DNA of 64,000 nucleotides from Ailurus styani (GCA_002007465.1 LNAC01000744.1:147408-211407), one strand, 5' to 3'; counted from the first letter of the stretch, positions 34,172-45,841 are shown. Notes: a model not told the origin generated them from the sequence alone. Program-made: numbers and translations.

Positions 34172-34247
34172 CTGGTTTTGTCACTTTTGGTGGGGGGGGG
34201 GTTGGCAGAGGGAGAGAGAGATGATCTTGAGAAGAAGCAGGCTCTGG

Positions 34248-34441
34248 GGGCACCTGGGTGGCTCAGTCGGTTAAGCATCTGCCTTCGGCTCAGGTCATGA
34301 TCTCAGAGTCCTGGGATGGAGCCCCGAGTCAGGCTGCCTGTTCAGTGGGAAGCCTGCTTCTCCTTCTCCCACTCCCCTTGCTTGTGTTCCCTCTCTTGCT
34401 GCATCTCTCTCCGTCAAATAAATAAATAAAATCTTTTTTAA
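34248..34441 (+). mobile_element. Inner CAN SINE, sense
   Basis: Head GGGGCACCTGGGTGGCTCAG, tail AAATAAATAAATAAAATC, inserted within the outer SINE. Its tail runs into a GAA tract (34442-34472). Confidence 0.96.
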
Positions 34442-34472
34442 AAGAAGAAGAAGAAGGAGAAGAAGAAGAAGA
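34442..34472. repeat. (GAA)n tract
   Basis: AAGAAGAAGAAGGAGAAGAAG pattern at the end of the inner SINE tail. Confidence 0.9.
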
Positions 34473-34613
34473 AATAGTAGTGGGCTCCATGCCTAGCACA
34501 GAGCCTGATGTGGGGCTGGATCTCACAACCCTGAGATCATGACCTGAGCTGAAATCAGGAGTTGGACACTTCACCGATGGAACCACCCAGGTGCTTCTGG
34601 TTTTGTCACTTTT

Positions 34614-35222
34614 AAAATATATTTTTCAGTTGGAAACAACAGCGATCTGGTTATATAATACTTGTAATTGCAGGAGTTTAGTGAAAATATCAGGCCTGCA
34701 GGTTTTAGATAATCAGAAGCAAAGTCATGTGTGACTGTGGAAAAGGAAGAGGAACAGAGATATGTCTGTCTGATTATTTATTCTCTGTGGGGTGTACACA
34801 GATTACTTCTGGTGCAGTTTGATCTGGAAGATTATATAGCTGAGAATAAGAGATCAAATCGCTGTCCTCCAGATGTCAGAATCTCATGAGGCAGTTGTAA
34901 GCATGGGGCACATAGGTTACATCTGACACTGGACGACTCACTCAGGTTCTCTCCCTGACTTTCCTTAATCAAATAAGGTCTGTTTGAAAGCCTGAAGTTA
35001 GTATTCATATAAACAGGGAAGTGCTAAAACCAGCTGGCATTCTGCAAATGAAGTAAATAGAACGGGAGCTTGGAATATTTTTTTTCTTGGTTACTGTGCT
35101 AGGGGGTCACCATAAATGACTCAAACCTAAATCAGCTCTCTGACTCTTCCTGGGGGAGATGTCAACACTAGCCTTTTACAGGGTTTACTGAATAATTTTC
35201 AAAGCATACATTGAATTTAATA
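34614..35222. other. Unique stretch, no gene seen
   Basis: Nothing recognised. Confidence 0.4.
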
Positions 35223-35238
35223 CAGACATGGGTATTTA

Positions 35239-35411
35239 TTTATTTATTTATTTATTTTTGAAGATTTTATTTATCTATTTGCCAGAGAGAGAGAGCACAA
35301 GCAAGGCTCCTGCTGAGCAAGGAGCCTGATGTGGGACTTGATCCCAGGATGCTGGGCTCATGATCGGAGACAAAGGTGGATGCTTAACCAAATGAGCCAC
35401 TCAGGCGTCCC
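35239..35411 (-). mobile_element. CAN SINE, shortened
   Basis: Antisense copy in which part of the GA-rich body is missing (GCACAAGCAAGGCTCCTGCT). Target duplication CAGACATGGGTATTTA / CAGACATGGCTATTTA. Confidence 0.95.
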
Positions 35412-35427
35412 CAGACATGGCTATTTA

Positions 35428-35867
35428 TAAGAATACAATGACTACTTGACAATTTGGGGAGAGTTCCACAGTTCGCTACAAAAAGCGAAAGCTGTTCCAT
35501 TACTGTCAAACATGGAGGAGGACTTAGTGTTAGCTGGATCCTACATACAAAATGGTAATAAAAAAATCAAAGTTAATTTTTAAATTTGTATCAGGATATC
35601 TTTCTTCTTCAGTATATTGATCCTGAAATTAAAATGAACACATCAAAAATGCTAGTCTAATCTACCCATCAGAAACATGATACCATCACTTCAAAAAAAT
35701 CTCATTAACTAGACACTGAATAGTTTTGCCTAGAAATAACAACCATGTATAAACATAAGTGCATAAAGTCAAAATTAATTTTAAACTTGCTCTGCTCTAT
35801 ATTTTTGATGATTGAAAGGGAAAAGAAGTAAGCATTACTGAGAAAATGTCCTAAATTTCTTTTATTC
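35428..35867. other. Unique AT-rich stretch
   Basis: Nothing recognised. Confidence 0.4.
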
Positions 35868-36064
35868 TTTTTTTTTTTAATTTTATTTATTTGACACAGA
35901 GAGAGAGATCAGATCACAAATAGGCGGAGAGGCAGGCAGAGAGAAAGGAGGAAGCAGGCTTCCTGCTGAGCAGGGAGCCTGATGCGGGCCTCAATCCCAG
36001 GACGCTGAGATCATGACCTGAGCCGAAGGCAGAGGCTTTAACCCACTGAGCCACCTAGGCGCCC
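35868..36064 (-). mobile_element. CAN SINE, mustelid-type
   Basis: Antisense copy with TCACAAATAGGCGGAGAGGC, GGAGGAAGCAGGCTTCC, TTTAACCCACTGAGCCACC and head TAGGCGCCC. Target site ambiguous because both flanks are T-rich. Confidence 0.95.
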
Positions 36065-36753
36065 ATCTTTTAAAGAAATTTTATTGAATATGAGCACTGA
36101 ACTGCTTTCTTGTATGAAATGATTGATCAATGTGTGGATTTTTTCCAAAGATAAGGAAATAGGCAAATCAAAATTAGGATTAAGAGTCTGGATGATTTAA
36201 ATGTTGTATGTCTAATTAAATGTTCTTCATGCTCTAAAAATAGCACTTTGTTGGGCCTACCTGCACAATAGTGAAACAATCTACATGTGTTACCCTGTGG
36301 TAACTATACAGGAACTGTACAGTTGATAAGTAAATTGATAGTTACTACTGATGAATGAAGAAAATACTAAAATAAGAGGGAAGAAGAGAGGAGCTGTCAA
36401 GTGGCTAGTATGAGGCAAAGAATGAATGAAACAGTGGATAATGGTGATTATTTTTTAGTAAGTCAATGCAGGCCAGGATTATAGTTTATATTTCTTTTTA
36501 TAACCTTTAGTGCCTACTATGGCTCTCACTGTTGGCTGATTTTATTGCCTGAGCAGCATGAATCTCCCCGTTTGATTCCTTTTTAGTGGTCCCTCATTTA
36601 AACTGCTTGTGACAGATGAAAATCGAAAAGGCTTTTTTTCTTTTTTAAGGAAAATAAGACTAGTATGAGGTCAAATTAGTTTCTGATTAGTGTGTATATT
36701 AGGAAACAATTATATTAATTTAAAACACCCTTTCCTGATATTTTAGACATTCT
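36065..36753. other. Unique stretch, no gene seen
   Basis: Nothing recognised. Confidence 0.4.
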
Positions 36754-36767
36754 AGGCTGTGAGTTTT

Positions 36768-36804
36768 TATTTTATTATTTTTTAAGATTTTATTTATTTA
36801 TTCG

Positions 36805-36841
<37 letters not shown>

Positions 36842-36969
36842 ATGGCAGGTAGAGGGAGAAGCAGACTCCCACTGAGCAGGGAGCCCAATGCGGGACTTGA
36901 TTCCACGACCCTGGGATCATGACCTGAGCTGAAGGCAGATGTTTAACTGCCCATGCCACCAGGGGTCCC
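36768..36969 (-). mobile_element. CAN SINE (older type)
   Basis: Antisense copy with a 34-base GA run, ending CCATGCCACCAGGGGTCCC. Target duplication AGGCTGTGAGTTTT / AGGCTTGTGTTTTT. Confidence 0.92.
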
Positions 36970-36982
36970 AGGCTTGTGTTTT

Positions 36983-38600
36983 TTTAATTAACGGATTTAT
37001 TAAGCACATTCTATGCCTAAGGGGTAAGACTTGGTCCCTAGTCTAGAAGCAATGATTTTATTTGAGAGAAAAAGTTGATGCTTTCTTCCATGTAATAGTT
37101 AAGTGTTTCAGATGATTCCAGTCACTGCATTTCAAAAGGAGAAAGGCTACGTGAGTTATCATTTCAGGAAGCTTTTCCTGAAAGAGATAAATGTCAGTTC
37201 TTTTCTCTACTTCCACACATTGCCCGTAATTGGCGAGGAGTCTGAGAACTGGATTGTTCCTGCTTAGAGAAGAATAAAGGACAGGATGGATGGGATTCAA
37301 GAACTTTGTATATAAACTTGGGAAAATTGCTTAACTTGTCACAGGGGAGTGGGGCCCTTTGAGGGTGTGGGTGTGGGAACAACACCCCACCCAAATCGGT
37401 TTTTTTTTCTTGGAATTTTCTCTTTCCCCAACTGGTAGCTGAAGATGCCGAGAGGGAGTAGAGGTGGTACAGAGGATGGATAGGATTAGGTTTGAATGCA
37501 GAGGTCGTGGTTTTGGGAGGAAAGACGTTGCAGCTTCTGAACCCGAGGAAAGATACCTTGTCCTGGGAGACATTATGAAAATGCAGTTCCTCTCAGTATG
37601 CGGGAAGCCGACATTGGAAGGACTTCAGTAAAGCTCAGGGAAAGACAAAAACCACACCTTCGTTTTTGATAGGAATGGAGATAGGAGCAGATCCATTTGA
37701 CTTCATGGTGGGGATGATTTTGTCTCAGAATACATTCTCAACAGGCTTCCTGGAAGTCTTTCCAGCCAACTGGGATCTTCTGGTTTTCTGTCTTCGACTT
37801 CTTCCTGTCAGCAATGAACTAAAACACAGAGGCAGACAGACACTCCTGCTCTGTTCGTCTCCAGCAAGAACCTCTTCCTTTGAAAGACAACCCCTCATGT
37901 TCACAGTCCTGTCTCTTGCTTCCTACTCGTGTTTCTGTCCCAGCAGGCCCTTCTGTAGTCCAAGGTACAACTCTGAATTCTAGGAATTCTCTGACTTTTG
38001 CTCAGGTTCCAGAATGAAAATTTGTGTGCATCAATCCTCAGGTCATTCTTTACAAATAAATACACTCCAAACCATCCTATGCAAACTGCTCTAACACTAC
38101 TGGAATCTTTCTCCTAGTCTGGATTTTTCTAGAAATGAATGTTTCTTCAGGAATGCTAGCAAATCTGGAGTCTCAAGGTGTCTGCCAAATCTTACTCGGT
38201 TGAACATTTTGTTGCTTAGTGAGCTATTCTTTGATTCTTTTTATCTATTTGCAGCTGAAAAGCTGTGATGATTTGCTATGGTCAGTATGTCATCCAGACC
38301 CTTACTTAACAAATAACAAGTGTTCTGACTATGCGCATGGTGCTAAAATGCTTTATTCTTGCCCTGAGTCAAGCATTATAATGACCTTCCTTCTTTTTTG
38401 GGAAATGGAGGTTGCTGCTTATCCAGCATGCTTCTGTGTTTAACTTATCATCACACTATTTCTTCTTTTTGTTTAGAGTTTTCTGTATTGTTTGGAGTTT
38501 TTAATACCAGTTACATATGTAATTTAAAAACCATCTGAATAGAAACATCGTGCCCCCAAACCGACAATAATGGAAACTTTAAAAAACAATATATGGAGAT

Positions 38601-38603
<3 letters not shown>
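36983..38603. other. Unique stretch, no gene supported
   Basis: About 1.6 kb without repeats. Reading frames up to 105 codons (37666-37983, plus) lack domains, and opposite-strand frames overlap nearby. No splice-supported exon could be defended. Confidence 0.45.

Positions 38604-38642
<39 letters not shown>
38604..38642. repeat. (CA)n microsatellite
   Basis: Pure CA run of about 39 bases. Confidence 0.98.
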
Positions 38643-38645
<3 letters not shown>

Positions 38646-38756
38646 GTAACTTTTAAATAAAGGTTCACAGTGAAGAAGTTTTAATAATGGTGATATTTGA
38701 TGTTGGCCTATCATTTTACCATTGCATAGTTATTTCCATATGTCTTATATTGGAGG

Positions 38757-38965
38757 CGGAATAGCTTAGTAGTTAGAAGTCAGTTCCCATCTTGCCCCTG
38801 CCACACACCGGATATGGCCTGGGCAAGGCACTGCATTTTCTAAGCCTCAGTGTGATCTCTGTACCTGTCTCATGAAGTTACGGCGAGCGTTTGGTGGAAC
38901 AACACATATAATGTGCTAAGAGGGTAGAGATCGTAGGAAATGTTCAGTTCACGGTACTTACTGTC
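38757..38965 (+). mobile_element. MIR, nearly full length
   Basis: GCTTAGTAGTTAGAAGTCAG, CCCTGCCACACACCGGATAT, GCCTGGGCAAGGCACTGCA, TCTAAGCCTCAGTGTGATC, GTCTCATGAAGTTACGGCG, ATAATGTGCTAAGAGGG follow MIR from 5' to 3'. Confidence 0.82.
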
Positions 38966-39075
38966 TGACCTTTGTGTTCTCTCCACAAACTAGGCCCTGT
39001 GGGATTACCTTCATTACCAAGGAGAAAATGAGTGCTCAGAGAGATTAGGTGAAATGACAAGTAATTCTTCAGGGT

Positions 39076-39297
39076 TTTTTTTTTTAAATAAGATTTTATT
39101 TATTTATGAGAGACTACATGCACATGTGTGAGAGAGAGAGAGAGATAGAGAGAGAGAGCATGCCTAGGAACAGGGGCAGAGGGAGAAGCAGACTCCCTTC
39201 TGAGCAAAGAATTCAATGCAGGGCTTGATCCCAGGATGCTGGGATCATGATCTGAGCCAAAAGCTGATGCTTAGCCGACTGAGCCACACAGGCATCC
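39076..39297 (-). mobile_element. CAN SINE (older type)
   Basis: Antisense copy with GAGAGAGATAGAGAGAGAG and head GAGCCACACAGGCATCCC. The flanks share TTTTTAAAT. Confidence 0.92.
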
Positions 39298-39678
39298 CAG
39301 TTTTTAAATGGAGTTTCGATTACAGTATTAATGCCAGGACTAGAAAGGGCCATCGAGTGAGTTTATTGGGACTTTTCTCTAGGGTGGAGTAAACACACAG
39401 GAAACCTGAAACACCTGTTGCACCACTTTTGTGGGTTGAAGAGAACCCCTAGATATCTGACACTGTCACATACTCTTTACGGTCAGGGAGCTAATGGCCT
39501 CAGATTCAATTTGAGTTGAACATTCTAACAAGGCATGTTTAAATCATTCTTCACTTTTTGGGGGGGGTGATGCAAATAAATTCTTATTAACTAATTTCAG
39601 TAACTTTCTCATCTCTAAGTGAAAATGACTTGTCTGAGAATTTCTGTGAGTATGTAGCTACATTAAAAACTCAGCTTC

Positions 39679-39870
39679 CGGGACACCTGGGTGGCTCAGT
39701 TGGTTGGGCAGCTGCCTTCGGCTCAGGTTGTGGTCCCAGAGTCCTGGGATTAAGTCCTGCATCGGGCTCCTTGCTCGGCCAGGAGCCTGCTTCTCCTGCC
39801 TCTGCCTGCCACTCTGCCTGCTTGTGCTCTCTCTCTCTGACAAATAAATAAAAAATCTTAAAAAAAACCC
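39679..39870 (+). mobile_element. CAN SINE (older type)
   Basis: GGGACACCTGGGTGGCTCAG, GCCTTCGGCTCAGGTTGTGG, tail AAATAAATAAAAAATCTT. Target duplication CTCAGCTTC on both sides (39670-39678 and 39874-39882). Confidence 0.95.
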
Positions 39871-39882
39871 CACCTCAGCTTC

Positions 39883-40077
39883 TTTGGTTAATGTAGTTTT
39901 ATGAAAGGGGGACACACAGAGAGACCCACGGGGTGCTGGCTGGCCCTTGGCTTATTTGGCCACATGTGTTGATCCAGCAGCTCTATATGAGACAGGGCTC
40001 CTCTTTTTAAGCTACTTGAAAAGTAATGCATCTTATCAGCTTGTGACAAAGATGCACTCTGTGATTTCATCGCAGAA
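39883..40077. other. Unique stretch
   Basis: Nothing recognised. Confidence 0.35.
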
Positions 40078-40088
40078 ATTTTATTTTG

Positions 40089-40292
40089 TAAATTGTTTTA
40101 AACTTTTTAATATTTGATCTATTTATTTGACAGAAAGAGTGAGAGAGCACAAGCAGGGGGAACAGCAGGCAGAGGCAGAGGGAGAAGCAAGTTCCCTGTT
40201 GAGCAAGGAGCCTGATGCGGGACTCGATCCCAGGACTCTGGGATCATGACCTAAGCCAAAGGCTTAGCCAACTGAGCCACCCAGGTGCCCCC
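40089..40292 (-). mobile_element. CAN SINE (older type)
   Basis: Antisense copy with GGAACAGCAGGCAGAGGC and head GAGCCACCCAGGTGCCCC. AATTTTATTTT on both sides (40078-40088 and 40293-40303). Confidence 0.95.
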
Positions 40293-40303
40293 AATTTTAT
40301 TTT

Positions 40304-40708
40304 TTTTACTAGATTAATATTACCTCTGCACAGCACACTTTTGCCATTCTTTGGCACGTAACCCAATTTCCTTTTTTTCTAACAAATACTTTTTACAATA
40401 TATTCATTCCTTTTAAAATGAACCAAAATATTAAAATGTTCCAGGTAGGAACAAACTCACCCCTTATTCTACTGTGCTTCTTGCAGAAATAATCTTGGAC
40501 TATTCAGCTTTAAAAGAGATAAAGTATGTAAGTGAAAAAGTACCAATAAACAAATAAAGGGTGAAAACTCTCATTATTAAATAATTTTTTGGCTCAGTGA
40601 TGGATTCTGTTAGTTATACATTTAATTTAGAGGCATGAAATGTTAGAAGTCAGTTGACCAACAAAATCTCTGAAATCACATTGTTGAGAAGACTAATTTT
40701 TTTGAGAT
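40304..40708. other. Unique AT-rich stretch
   Basis: Nothing recognised. Confidence 0.4.
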
Positions 40709-41155
40709 GTATGTATTTTTAAATTCAATTAATTAACATATAGTGTTTTATTAGTTTCAGAGGTAGAGGTAATTAATTCATCAGTCTTTTATAATAACCC
40801 GTGTTCATTATGTCATGTGCCCTCCTTAATGTCCACCATCCAGCTACCCCCTCTCTTAATTCCCTCCCCTCCAGCAACCCTCAGTTTGTTTCCTATGATT
40901 AAGAGTCTCTTATAGTGGGGCGCCTGGGTGGCTTAGTCGGTTAAGCGTCTGCCTTCAGCTCAGGTCATGATCTCAGGGTCCTGGGATCCAGCCCTGTGTC
41001 GGGCTCCCTGTTCAGTGGGGGGCCTGCTTCTCCCTCTCCCACTCCCCCTGCTTGTGTTCCCTCTCTTGCTGTGTCTCTCTCTGTCAAATAAATAAATAAA
41101 TAAAAATCTTAAAAAAAAAAATCTTATGGTTTGTCTCCCTCTTTGATTTCAGCGA
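40709..41155 (-). mobile_element. Carnivore L1 3' UTR fragment, antisense, split by a SINE
   Basis: TTAAATTCAATTAATTAACA, TAGTGTTTTATTAGTTTCAG, ATGTCCACCATCCAGCTACC, CCAGCAACCCTCAGTTTGTT, AGAGTCTCTTATAGT, then after the SINE TCTTATGGTTTGTCTCCCTC. The same 3' UTR opens the long L1 at 51600. 5'-truncated. Confidence 0.85.
40918..41122 (+). mobile_element. CAN SINE (older type)
   Basis: GGGGCGCCTGGGTGGCTTAG, CACTCCCCCTGCTTGTGTTC, tail AAATAAATAAATAAATAAAA. Inserted at TCTTATAGT / TCTTATGGT within the L1 3' UTR. Confidence 0.97.
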
Positions 41156-41180
41156 AGATGATTTAAAATGCAAGCATTGG

Positions 41181-41381
41181 GCTGCCTGGGTGGTACAGTT
41201 GGTTGAGCATCTGACTCTTGGTTTCAGCACAGGCCCTGACCTCAGGGTCGTGAGATCGAGCCCCATGTCAGGCTCTGCACTCAGCTTGGAGTCTACTTGG
41301 AATTCTCTCTCCCTCTCCTTCTTCCCCTCCCACTTGTGCTCTCTATTTCAAATAAATAAGTACATTAAAAAATTTTAAAAA
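41181..41381 (+). mobile_element. CAN SINE (older type)
   Basis: GCTGCCTGGGTGGTACAGTT, GAGCATCTGACTCTTGGTTT, tail AAATAAATAAGTACATTAA. Target duplication TTAAAATGCAAGCATTGG / TTAAAATGCAAACATTGG (41163-41180 and 41382-41399). Confidence 0.95.
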
Positions 41382-41399
41382 TTAAAATGCAAACATTGG

Positions 41400-42380
41400 A
41401 TACATACCAAAGATTATGGTAATGTAGTTCTTTGGTAAACTTGGAAGTGGAATCTCCAAAGATAGTATGGAAAGCCAGTGTTAAAAGGTTCATAAAATCA
41501 TATCTTCAGGTTATGATGAAAATATAATTTAGGAAAAGAAGCTGAAAAAACTAGGTTTAGAGATCAGACCACAGACAAGTATTTAACATCGGTACAATAA
41601 ACTGCAAAGAACATATGGATATATTTACTGGATATTTATTTTTACTTGTAATAGTTTCAAAACAACTACAAAATGACCTAGAAGTTTAGCAGCTCTTCTT
41701 TGATTAGTACATGTCCTGGGGCATGTTTTTGTGATAACAGATATGTTAGTTTTGCTATTCACACACAAACTTCAATTTGGCTAAGTGTTAGGCACAATAT
41801 GATTCCTACCAGAATTACAATAAGATACCGTACACTTTACTTCCTGCCCTGAGCATTTGAGTGTTGCTAGGCAACTGTTAAAAAGGCATTGCATACCTTT
41901 GGTGTGGCACTGCCAGATTAAAAAAAAAAATACCAGGTGAACTGGGTTGAGAAGTTAGAAATCCCTCAGGAATAACAGATACTGAATGAATGTGGTGTGT
42001 GTGTCTCCTATGAATGTGCATGTAGAAATGTAAGTTATTAGCATTCATCCATACAGAACGTGTTACAGAGCATACAAGACTAATTTCTTTAAAATATGTG
42101 GTTGCCAGAGCCAGAGTAAATTCATAATGTCTCAACCTTCCTAAGAATACCCTACGTGTTTCAACTATAAGCAGTGAATCTATTATTTTTTTTAAGGGGC
42201 AGGTTTACAAAACAGCCATAAAAGTAGATTATACACATTCCCCTCTCCCCAGCTGTAATCCAAATCCCTGGGCAAAAAGGAGATAAACTATGGCTCCCAA
42301 ATCAAGTTATAAGGAAAGTGAATTAACTTTCATAAGTTTTGCAATTAGCAATAAAATAAATAAAAAAAAACAACAAAGCT
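41400..42380. other. Unique stretch, no gene seen
   Basis: About 1 kb with no recognised repeat or gene. The 85-codon minus frame at 41878-42135 has no domain. Confidence 0.45.
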
Positions 42381-42398
42381 CCTGGAATTAGTTTTTCT

Positions 42399-42651
42399 TT
42401 TTCTTTCTTTCTTCCTCCCTTCCTTCCTTCCATTCCTCCTTTCTTCCTTCCTTCCTTTCTTTCTAGATTTTATTTACTTATTTGAGAGAAGGAGAGGGAG
42501 GGCATGAGCAGTGGGGAGGAACAGAGGGAGAGAAAGCAGCAGACTCCCTGTTGAACAGGAAGCCTGCCCGACACAGGGCTTGATCCCAGGTCCTTGGGAT
42601 CATGACCTGAGCCAAAGGCAGATGCTTAACCTACTGAGCCGTCAAGGTGTT
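42399..42651 (-). mobile_element. CAN SINE with expanded CTTT/CTTC tail
   Basis: The left end is a TTTC/TTCC microsatellite (42399-42465) grown from the SINE tail, followed by the antisense body. Perfect 18-base target duplication CCTGGAATTAGTTTTTCT at 42381-42398 and 42652-42669. Confidence 0.95.
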
Positions 42652-42744
42652 CCTGGAATTAGTTTTTCTATCTAGATTTTATTCCTGGCATGAAATTCAC
42701 AATCTGCATTTGGAAGCTGGGTGAGGTGAGATTGTGTTTTCCAA

Positions 42745-43275
42745 ATATGGGAGCACTAACCTAGCCCTTCCTATATGCTCTTCTAAAAGTGTGATGTTGG
42801 TACTTCTCCATCAAAAGGTGGCCTATTTCCTTGAATATGGGTAGGCCAGTGGCAGGGCAGAAAGGACGTTATCTGACTTCCAAATCTAAGTCATGCAGAG
42901 TGATACATCTCTTGCCGGGATCCCTTCCTTGAGACTGTGTCTAAGGTTCCCTGAACTGATATGTAAGACCACCAGGCAGCCTGAAGTTACTAAGCTAGGG
43001 AGACCACGTGGGACGCTCCACAGAGATAGTAATCTGGGGAGAAGCCCAACTGTTCTAGCCTCCAGCTGTTTAAGTTTTCCTCCTACCACGTATCTCCAGA
43101 TGGGAGAGAACTGGCCTTCAAGCCAGCCCTACCTGATGCTGAGTGGGATAGAGACTGGCTGTCCTCATGGAACTCTGCCCAAATTGCAAAGTAGTGAGCA
43201 AAAGGAGAAGTGTTACTTTAAGCTACTAAGTTTTCCAGTGGTCTATAATGCATCCTGGGATAACCAGAACATTAA
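42745..43275 (+). mobile_element. Ancient LTR-like repeat, sense (family unresolved)
   Basis: TCTCTTGCCGGGATCCCTTC, CATGGAACTCTGCCCAAATT, GAAGTGTTACTTTAAGCTAC, TAAGTTTTCCAGTGG and the end AACCAGAACA match the layout of an old mammalian LTR (R/U5 side). The 141-codon frame 42893-43318 lies inside it and is not taken as a gene. Confidence 0.45.
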
Positions 43276-43539
43276 AATTGAAGACAATTTTGTTATAGTT
43301 AAGTATAAGTTAATCTAACTGGAGCAGGGTTGGTTGATAAACAAATTAATAAACTAATTTATAGCCTTAGCGTCTGAGTTAATTTAAAGCAGAAAACTGC
43401 CTTGTCTTGAGAAGATATATGGAAGTGTTGGTCAATCAGGTTCCTTACTAAGACTTCTGAGACCTAACCATGGTCTAATGTCCTGGTTTCTTAATTATGA
43501 TAATGAAGTGAACAGAATAAGGCAAAGGATGTAGGGGTC

Positions 43540-43930
43540 TTTCAGTTGTCTGTTTCTCATGACTTCTGGGTCAGGAATTGGGGTAGAGTTCAGTTGGGTA
43601 GGTCTTTTGCTCCATGTGACTTAGTGGGAGTAACTCATTCAGCTGTGTTCAGCTTGTGGCTGGGCTGGGCTGGAAGGTCCCAGGAGGCTTGCCTCATGTC
43701 TGCTGCTCTTCCACATGTCCTCTCCATCCATGTGCATTGGCTCACCACTTGGGAGTTAAGCCTAGCTTCTTTAAAGCATGGAGGCCTTCCTAGAGCAGGA
43801 GTCAGAAGCTGCCAGACCTTTTAGGGCCTGAACTGGGAAGTCTCATTATGTTACTTCCCCTGCATCCTATTGGTTAAATGAAGTCACAAACCAAGTCAAG
43901 GGGTGGACAGATACTGCGCTTGCTGACAGA
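43540..43930 (-). mobile_element. Ancient LTR-like repeat, antisense (same class as 26405)
   Basis: GACTTCTGGGTCAGGAATTG, GTTCAGTTGGGTAGGTCTTT, GCTGGGCTGGAAGGTCCCAG, TTCTTTAAAGCATGGAGGCC, CTGCATCCTATTGGTTAAAT, AAGTCACAAACCAAGTCAAG. The same order class as the repeat at 26405. Confidence 0.5.
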
Positions 43931-44014
43931 TGTCCTGTCATGCATATCCATGGGTGACGCGGGAGGAAACTGATGGCCATTTTGGGGACAAATGGGAAGA
44001 GTCATTGTCTCTAA

Positions 44015-44105
44015 AGAGAGAGAGTGGTTCTAATCCTAGCTCTACTACTCTGCCTAGCTATGTGGTGTTGGCCAAGTCACCTATTAATATATTTAACCAG
44101 TTTGC
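44015..44105 (+). mobile_element. MIR fragment
   Basis: GTGGTTCTAATCCTAGCTCT, CTGCCTAGCTATGTGGTGTT, GGCCAAGTCACCTATTAATA give the MIR central core. Confidence 0.75.
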
Positions 44106-45664
44106 ACACATGCCAGGTGAGAAGAATGACCCATGAACTCCAAAAGTCCTGTCTAGTTCCAAAAGTTTAATTCTCATCAAGCCAGAGCCTACATTAAGCC
44201 TGGAAGGTAGGGGCAGGAGGGGACCACAAATAATGAATTCTTCAATTATTAGCCTGTGTTTAACCTTAGGTGTGGACTGGGTAACTAGTGACATCTCCCT
44301 AATCAATCATCATATGAACTCAGCTTTTGAGAGATCATATGTTCCTGTTACAACCTACCCTCCCCTTCCTCTGCCTCCTCTTTGTCAGCTCATTGGATGG
44401 GAAATCAATTTCACAGCTGTTATTATCTTTTACAGAGAACAGGAGGCACTAGGGCTTCAAAGGGAGTTGGGGTAGGGATCCTGGAACTAAGATTTGACAA
44501 ATTTATGTAGCCAACTCTATAAGCATTGTGCCAAATCGGTTAAGACAAAGTCCCTGAAACAAAGGAAACAGATTTTTTTTTTGGTGTGGTTTTAAAAGTC
44601 TTCAGCCTGTGTGTGTGTGGGGGGGTGTTGTAACTTTAAAATACACAATTTCTTCAGCAAGTATTCTAAAAACATCATTTTACGAGGATTATAGGTTGCC
44701 ACAAGGACACTGCCCGACCTAGATCTGTGATCATTACTTGGTGAGGGGTGGTACATACAAGAATCATGGTAGGTGTACAAGGAGCTCCTTGAGGAGCTCA
44801 GCATTCAGTAAGTTATCTGGTGCCTTCCAATCTGTGGGCCAAAGTTAGACATCGCACGTGAGCCCTTACAGGCTGTGTCACCCCAGGAATTTTAGCTACA
44901 GCACCCAGATTCAGACAGAGACTTGTGTACCTTACACAGTTTCTCCTTACAGTCTTTGATTTTCAGCTTGGGGGGTAGGGTGGAAACACTAAAACAATGT
45001 GCAGTGGGATCTGCTGGATCCCAGATTGTCTTTCTGGTACTAAACTATCAAACCCTCTTTATGTCCTTCCAACTTTATTGCCAGAACTCGCAGGACTCCT
45101 CAAGAGGGAATGGTAATGTTTTTTGATCGTCATAAACAATGTACAAATCTTCATTCCCAAGAATATCATTACCATTAGAGCATAGAACAATCTGCTAGAT
45201 CTGTCACCCAGTCTTTTTTTTTTTTTTTGTCTTCATTCTTCCTCTAAGCTTTAGTTATCTCCCCTCACCAGGGTTTTCTTATCCTCTTTTCCTTAACACA
45301 AAACACCGTCTCCCCACACACCCTATTTACAGCGCTTCCAGTCCGCCAAAATTTCAACTCAGGCTATACAAATCCAAATGTAGGAAAGATATTCTTCCAA
45401 ACATTATGAAGAAAGATGCGATTAAAAGCATTTGATGAACAGTCAGTGAGTTCTAAAATCTTAGGGGGAGACAGTGCCAAAGAGGAACCAGAACATTAAG
45501 ATCTCCAATCAGTAAAGTTTTTTTAATTTGTTCAATTCTCATTGTTCCTTAATCCTTCTCTCGTGTTACAACTGTCTGACAAAAATCTTCAGTGAAACTA
45601 CTCACCCTAAGAGGTGAGAGAAGGAGAAACAGGAGTAACAGCAATTCTGTGTTAACAAGAAAAT
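44106..45664. other. Unique stretch, no gene supported
   Basis: About 1.5 kb. A TG/G run lies at 44609-44628 and T-runs near 44573 and 45212. Reading frames up to 82 codons without domain signatures. Confidence 0.45.
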
Positions 45665-45841
45665 GAGGGTCTGCCTTCAGCTCAGGTGATCCCAGGGTCC
45701 TGGGATAGGGTCCCACATCAGGCTCCTTGCTCAGCAGGGGGTCTGCTTCTCCCTCTCCCTCCGCTCCTCCCCCTGCCCATGCTTGCTCTCTCTAGCTCTG
45801 TCAAATAAGTAGATAAATAAAAACTTTTTAAAAATTTTAAA
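45665..45841 (+). mobile_element. CAN SINE, 5'-truncated
   Basis: Starts at GGGTCTGCCTTCAGCTCAGG (head missing), continues through the CT-rich part to GTCAAATAAGTAGATAAATA. The next SINE inserted in its tail. Confidence 0.92.

Larger units (their letters stand above)
34189..34596 (-). mobile_element. Outer CAN SINE, antisense, hosting another SINE
   Basis: Left part 34189-34246 (GGTGGGGGGGGGGTTGGCAG, GAGAAGAAGCAGGCTC) and right part from about 34478 (GGGCTCCATGCCTAGCACAG to head CCACCCAGGTGCTT) belong to one antisense SINE. Perfect 17-base target duplication CTGGTTTTGTCACTTTT at 34172-34188 and 34597-34613 brackets the whole. Confidence 0.92.

Noticed and set aside
38757..38830. tRNA-like start GCGGAATAGCTTAGTAGTTAG
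   Set aside because: This is the tRNA-derived head of a MIR; the following sequence is MIR core, not a tRNA arm.
42893..43318. 141-codon plus-strand frame
   Set aside because: Lies within an LTR-like repeat and does not resemble a retroviral or host protein.
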